A DNA stretch of 64,000 nt from contig NZ_ARQJ01000033.1 of NCBI RefSeq assembly GCF_000385175.1, forward strand, positions 1 through 64,000, given 5' to 3'. Below, one piece after another: positions 61,966-64,000 of this stretch. Both the position numbers and the translations under genes were made by a program. Origin of the DNA: Salinicoccus albus DSM 19776 (lineage in GTDB: Bacteria; Bacillota; Bacilli; Staphylococcales; Salinicoccaceae). Within the stretch, counting starts at the first letter, position 1. Every line of letters begins with the position of its first letter. The notes under the pieces were generated by a model. It had not been told where the DNA came from. It did no database searches and saw nothing but the letters and a program-made list of their open reading frames with translations.

Positions 61966-62397
61966 TTACAGGTCTTTTCTGAAACATATGATACGGTTCA
62001 TCTCTTCAAAGCCAGTGTCCAGATGGAATTGCAGGCTCGCCGGATTATCCGTCTCACAATCACTCGCAAATTCCGAGCATCCTTTTCCCTTCGCCCACTT
62101 TTCACAGGCCTCCACCAGCTCACTTCCGTAGTTTCTATGGCGGTAAGCTTCAAGAACAAAGATCCCTTCCAGATATCCGACCGGGGAAGAATCAGTCCCT
62201 TCAACATAATCATGCCTGAGCCGGCACTCTGCAAATCCGACCGGCGAACCCTCCAGCATTTTTATATAATACGCACATGCGTCATCGTTAATATGATCTG
62301 CCATTTCCGCTCTTAACACATCATAATCCTCATGCCATAAAACAAAAGCCAAAGTTGTCATATCTTCAATATTTTCCTCTGATGCTTGAATTATCAT
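61966..62397 (-). CDS. GNAT acetyltransferase, AAC(6')-like
   Basis: A 143-residue acetyltransferase. HDYVEGTDSSPVGYLEGIFV, YRHRNYGSELVEACEKWA and CSEFASDCETDNPASLQFH follow the pattern of chromosomal aminoglycoside 6'-N-acetyltransferases (the VxGT-SPVxxLEGIFV and EFASD blocks). Family members acetylate the 6'-amino group of aminoglycosides such as kanamycin or amikacin; related GNATs act on other amines. The ATG at 62397 has AGGGG eight bases upstream. It lies between the 6S RNA and the Opu transporter. Whether it gives resistance cannot be read from the sequence. Confidence 0.78.
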   Translation of the reverse strand: MIIQASEENIEDMTTLAFVLWHEDYDVLRAEMADHINDDACAYYIKMLEGSPVGFAECRLRHDYVEGTDSSPVGYLEGIFVLEAYRHRNYGSELVEACEKWAKGKGCSEFASDCETDNPASLQFHLDTGFEEMNRIICFRKDL

Positions 62398-62574
62398 ACC
62401 AATCACCCCTGTTCTTTCGTTTCATTAATCTATATAATTGCCCTCAGAATGTGTTTTTTACACTCAAAAGAGGGTATATTTCATTGGAATCTTGATTACT
62501 TACATAGGCATTTATTTTAATTATACATAAAATTATTTATAATTCTAAATATGACATCATTAAGGAGCGAGCCA

Positions 62575-63531
62575 ATGATCGAATTTAAAAATGTGACGAA
62601 AAAATATGGAGATAAAGTTGCGGTTGATGAAGTGAGTTTTAATATCGAAGAAGGTGAAATTTTCGTCCTGATCGGTCCGTCCGGCTGTGGTAAGACGACC
62701 ACACTGAAGATGATCAACCGCCTGATCCATCTGACTACCGGCTATATCTATTTCAAAGACAGACCCATCAGTGAATACCCGGTGTATGAAATGCGCTGGG
62801 ATATCGGTTATGTACTTCAGCAGATTGCCCTGTTCCCGCATATGACCATCAAAGAAAATATTGCGCAGGTCCCCTTGATGAAAAAATGGGAGGAAGCACA
62901 AATAGACGAACGGATTGATGAGCTGCTTACAATGGTCGGTATGGAACCGGAACAGTTCAGGGACCGCAGGCCTGATGAAATTTCCGGCGGCCAGCAGCAG
63001 CGTGTGGGTGTTGCCAGGGCACTGGCTGCAGATCCGCCTGTCATCCTCATGGATGAACCTTTCAGTGCACTCGATCCGATCAGCAGGGAGAAGCTGCAGG
63101 ATGATCTTATTGATCTCCAAAAGCAGATTAACAAAACCATCGTCTTTGTTACCCATGATATACAGGAAGCGCTGAAGCTCGGAGACAGAATCTGTCTGCT
63201 GAAAGAAGGCCATGTGGAACAGATTGGCACCCCGCAGGAATTTCTGGGTGCGCCGCAAAATGATTTTGTAAAAAATTTCATCGGGGATGCCGGTGCCGGC
63301 GGGTTTCAGCATATCACCGTGGGAGATGTCGCAAAAACACACCCATTCTCAACATCCGAAAATATATCCGGCTATCCGACTGTCTCATCCAAAGCATCCA
63401 TTAATGATGCCTTCCAGTATCTATCCGAGTCTGATGGCATCATCGTAAAGGAAGATGACAAAAGAAAAGTACTGAAAAACAAAGATGTTTTCAAATATCT
63501 TGCAGACAGTAAGGAGAGTGACGAACGATGA
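62575..63531 (+). CDS. Betaine/choline-type ABC transporter ATPase (OpuBA/OpuCA-like)
   Basis: A 318-residue ATPase. Walker A is IGPSGCGKTTTLKMI (about 37-51), the signature SGGQQQRVGVARAL (about 136-149) and Walker B ILMDEPFSALD. After about residue 240 a short C-terminal region resembles one CBS domain (SKASINDAFQYLSESDGIIV), rather than the tandem CBS of longer OpuCA forms. It energises import of quaternary ammonium osmolytes such as glycine betaine, carnitine or choline. The ATG at 62575 follows AAGGAG at seven bases; the frame is open to 62551. It overlaps the permease by 4 bp. Confidence 0.9.
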   Translation: MIEFKNVTKKYGDKVAVDEVSFNIEEGEIFVLIGPSGCGKTTTLKMINRLIHLTTGYIYFKDRPISEYPVYEMRWDIGYVLQQIALFPHMTIKENIAQVPLMKKWEEAQIDERIDELLTMVGMEPEQFRDRRPDEISGGQQQRVGVARALAADPPVILMDEPFSALDPISREKLQDDLIDLQKQINKTIVFVTHDIQEALKLGDRICLLKEGHVEQIGTPQEFLGAPQNDFVKNFIGDAGAGGFQHITVGDVAKTHPFSTSENISGYPTVSSKASINDAFQYLSESDGIIVKEDDKRKVLKNKDVFKYLADSKESDER

Positions 63532-64000
63532 ATGGATTTTTCGAAACACTCAATTCAAGGCGAGGAGAACTCTTCACCACCCTGATTGAGCATATACAAC
63601 TGTCGTTTATCGCCTTGCTGATTGCGGTATTAATTGGGGTTCCTCTTGGCATTCTCCTGACTAAAGCACGAAGGGCATCTGAAATTGTCATCAATATCAC
63701 TGCGGTGCTGCAAACGATTCCTTCCCTTGCTTTGCTCGGCCTGATGATTCCCCTGTTCGGCATAGGGCGGCTGCCCGCCATCATTGCGCTTGTGGTCTAT
63801 GCACTGCTGCCGATTTTGAGGAATACATACACGGGTATTGTGGAAGTCGACGGATCACTTGTGGAAGCGGCCAGAGGCATCGGCATGAAGACCATGCGCC
63901 GCCTCCTTAAAGTTGAGCTGCCGATTGCCATGCCGGTTATCATGGCAGGTATCCGTACCGCTATGGTACTGATCATCGGTACGGCGACACTGGCAGCGCT
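63528..64000 (+). CDS. Opu-type ABC transporter permease (partial, runs off the window)
   Basis: The frame starts at ATG 63528 within the ATGA overlap of the ATPase gene and is still open at 64000 (157 codons seen). MNGFFETLNSRRGELFTTLI is followed by spans (IALLIAVLIGVPLGILL; LALLGLMIPLFG; IIALVVYALLPIL). The cytoplasmic coupling loop EAARGIGMKTMRRLLKVELP then interacts with the ATPase. This matches OpuBB/OpuCB permeases. The substrate-binding protein and second permease should follow outside the window. Confidence 0.9.
   Translation, partial: MNGFFETLNSRRGELFTTLIEHIQLSFIALLIAVLIGVPLGILLTKARRASEIVINITAVLQTIPSLALLGLMIPLFGIGRLPAIIALVVYALLPILRNTYTGIVEVDGSLVEAARGIGMKTMRRLLKVELPIAMPVIMAGIRTAMVLIIGTATLAA

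Noticed and set aside
61732-62316. 194-codon plus-strand reading frame
   Set aside because: It crosses the probable 6S RNA and the antisense of the AAC(6')-like gene, has no ribosome-binding site and no family-like pattern.

Overview
The window is a bacterial chromosome segment from a low-GC Gram-positive of the family Staphylococcaceae. The evidence is gene order and protein content: comEA-comEB-comEC-(yqzM)-holA-rpsT-lepA-hemW-hrcA-grpE-dnaK-dnaJ-prmA-rsmE-mtaB, rpsU-nfeD-floA, the yqeG-yqeH-aroE-yhbY-nadD-yqeK-rsfS-yqeM cluster, alaS-ireB-ruvX-yrzB-mltG-trmR-udk-greA-mtnN, and iscS-mnmA-TPR-recD2. The base composition looks less A+T-rich than Staphylococcus aureus, and betaine/choline uptake genes are present. 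I therefore lean towards a Salinicoccus/Jeotgalicoccus-like genus, but the genus is inference only.

Region 1 (1 to about 6365) is a visibly A+T-rich accessory island. It holds a decayed plus-strand copy of topB (DNA topoisomerase III), then a minus-strand two-gene operon that I read as a Hachiman anti-phage system: HamA, a DUF1837 PD-(D/E)XK-like nuclease, and HamB, a superfamily 2 helicase. Upstream of hamA are repeated TGTACA-type boxes and a palindrome. The island ends inside a second topB copy on the minus strand, of which only residues 1-105 remain. The two topB pieces are diverged (about 45 of 72 shared residues identical by hand alignment) and face each other, so the island appears to sit in a topB insertion site and to have brought foreign topB sequence with it.

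Region 2 (6.7-17.9 kb) has a TPR protein, two coupled M20 peptidases/amidohydrolases, a small-multidrug-export family membrane protein, the fruR-fruK-fruA fructose PTS operon with a strong promoter, the nfeD-floA membrane-microdomain operon with a third hydrophilic partner, rpsU (too short for routine ORF cut-offs) with its own promoter and terminator, and deoC.

Region 3 (17.9-46.8 kb) is almost entirely conserved housekeeping genes on the minus strand: the CIRCE-controlled heat-shock operon, translation factors (LepA, S20), DNA uptake (ComEA/EB/EC), ribosome maturation and NAD/shikimate genes, GreA, uridine kinase, MltG and RuvX, ending with alaS behind a T-box leader.

Region 4 (46.8-64 kb) has recD2, a TPR protein, mnmA and a cysteine desulfurase; then a block with a luciferase-like oxidoreductase, hom-thrC-thrB facing a divergent aspartokinase, and an ABC1/UbiB kinase; then cymR, rarA, a probable 6S RNA, an AAC(6')-like acetyltransferase, and the start of an OpuB/OpuC-type ABC transporter that runs off the window.

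Start codons were often moved inward from the longest reading frame because a good Shine-Dalgarno sequence sits before an internal start; these choices are stated per gene.
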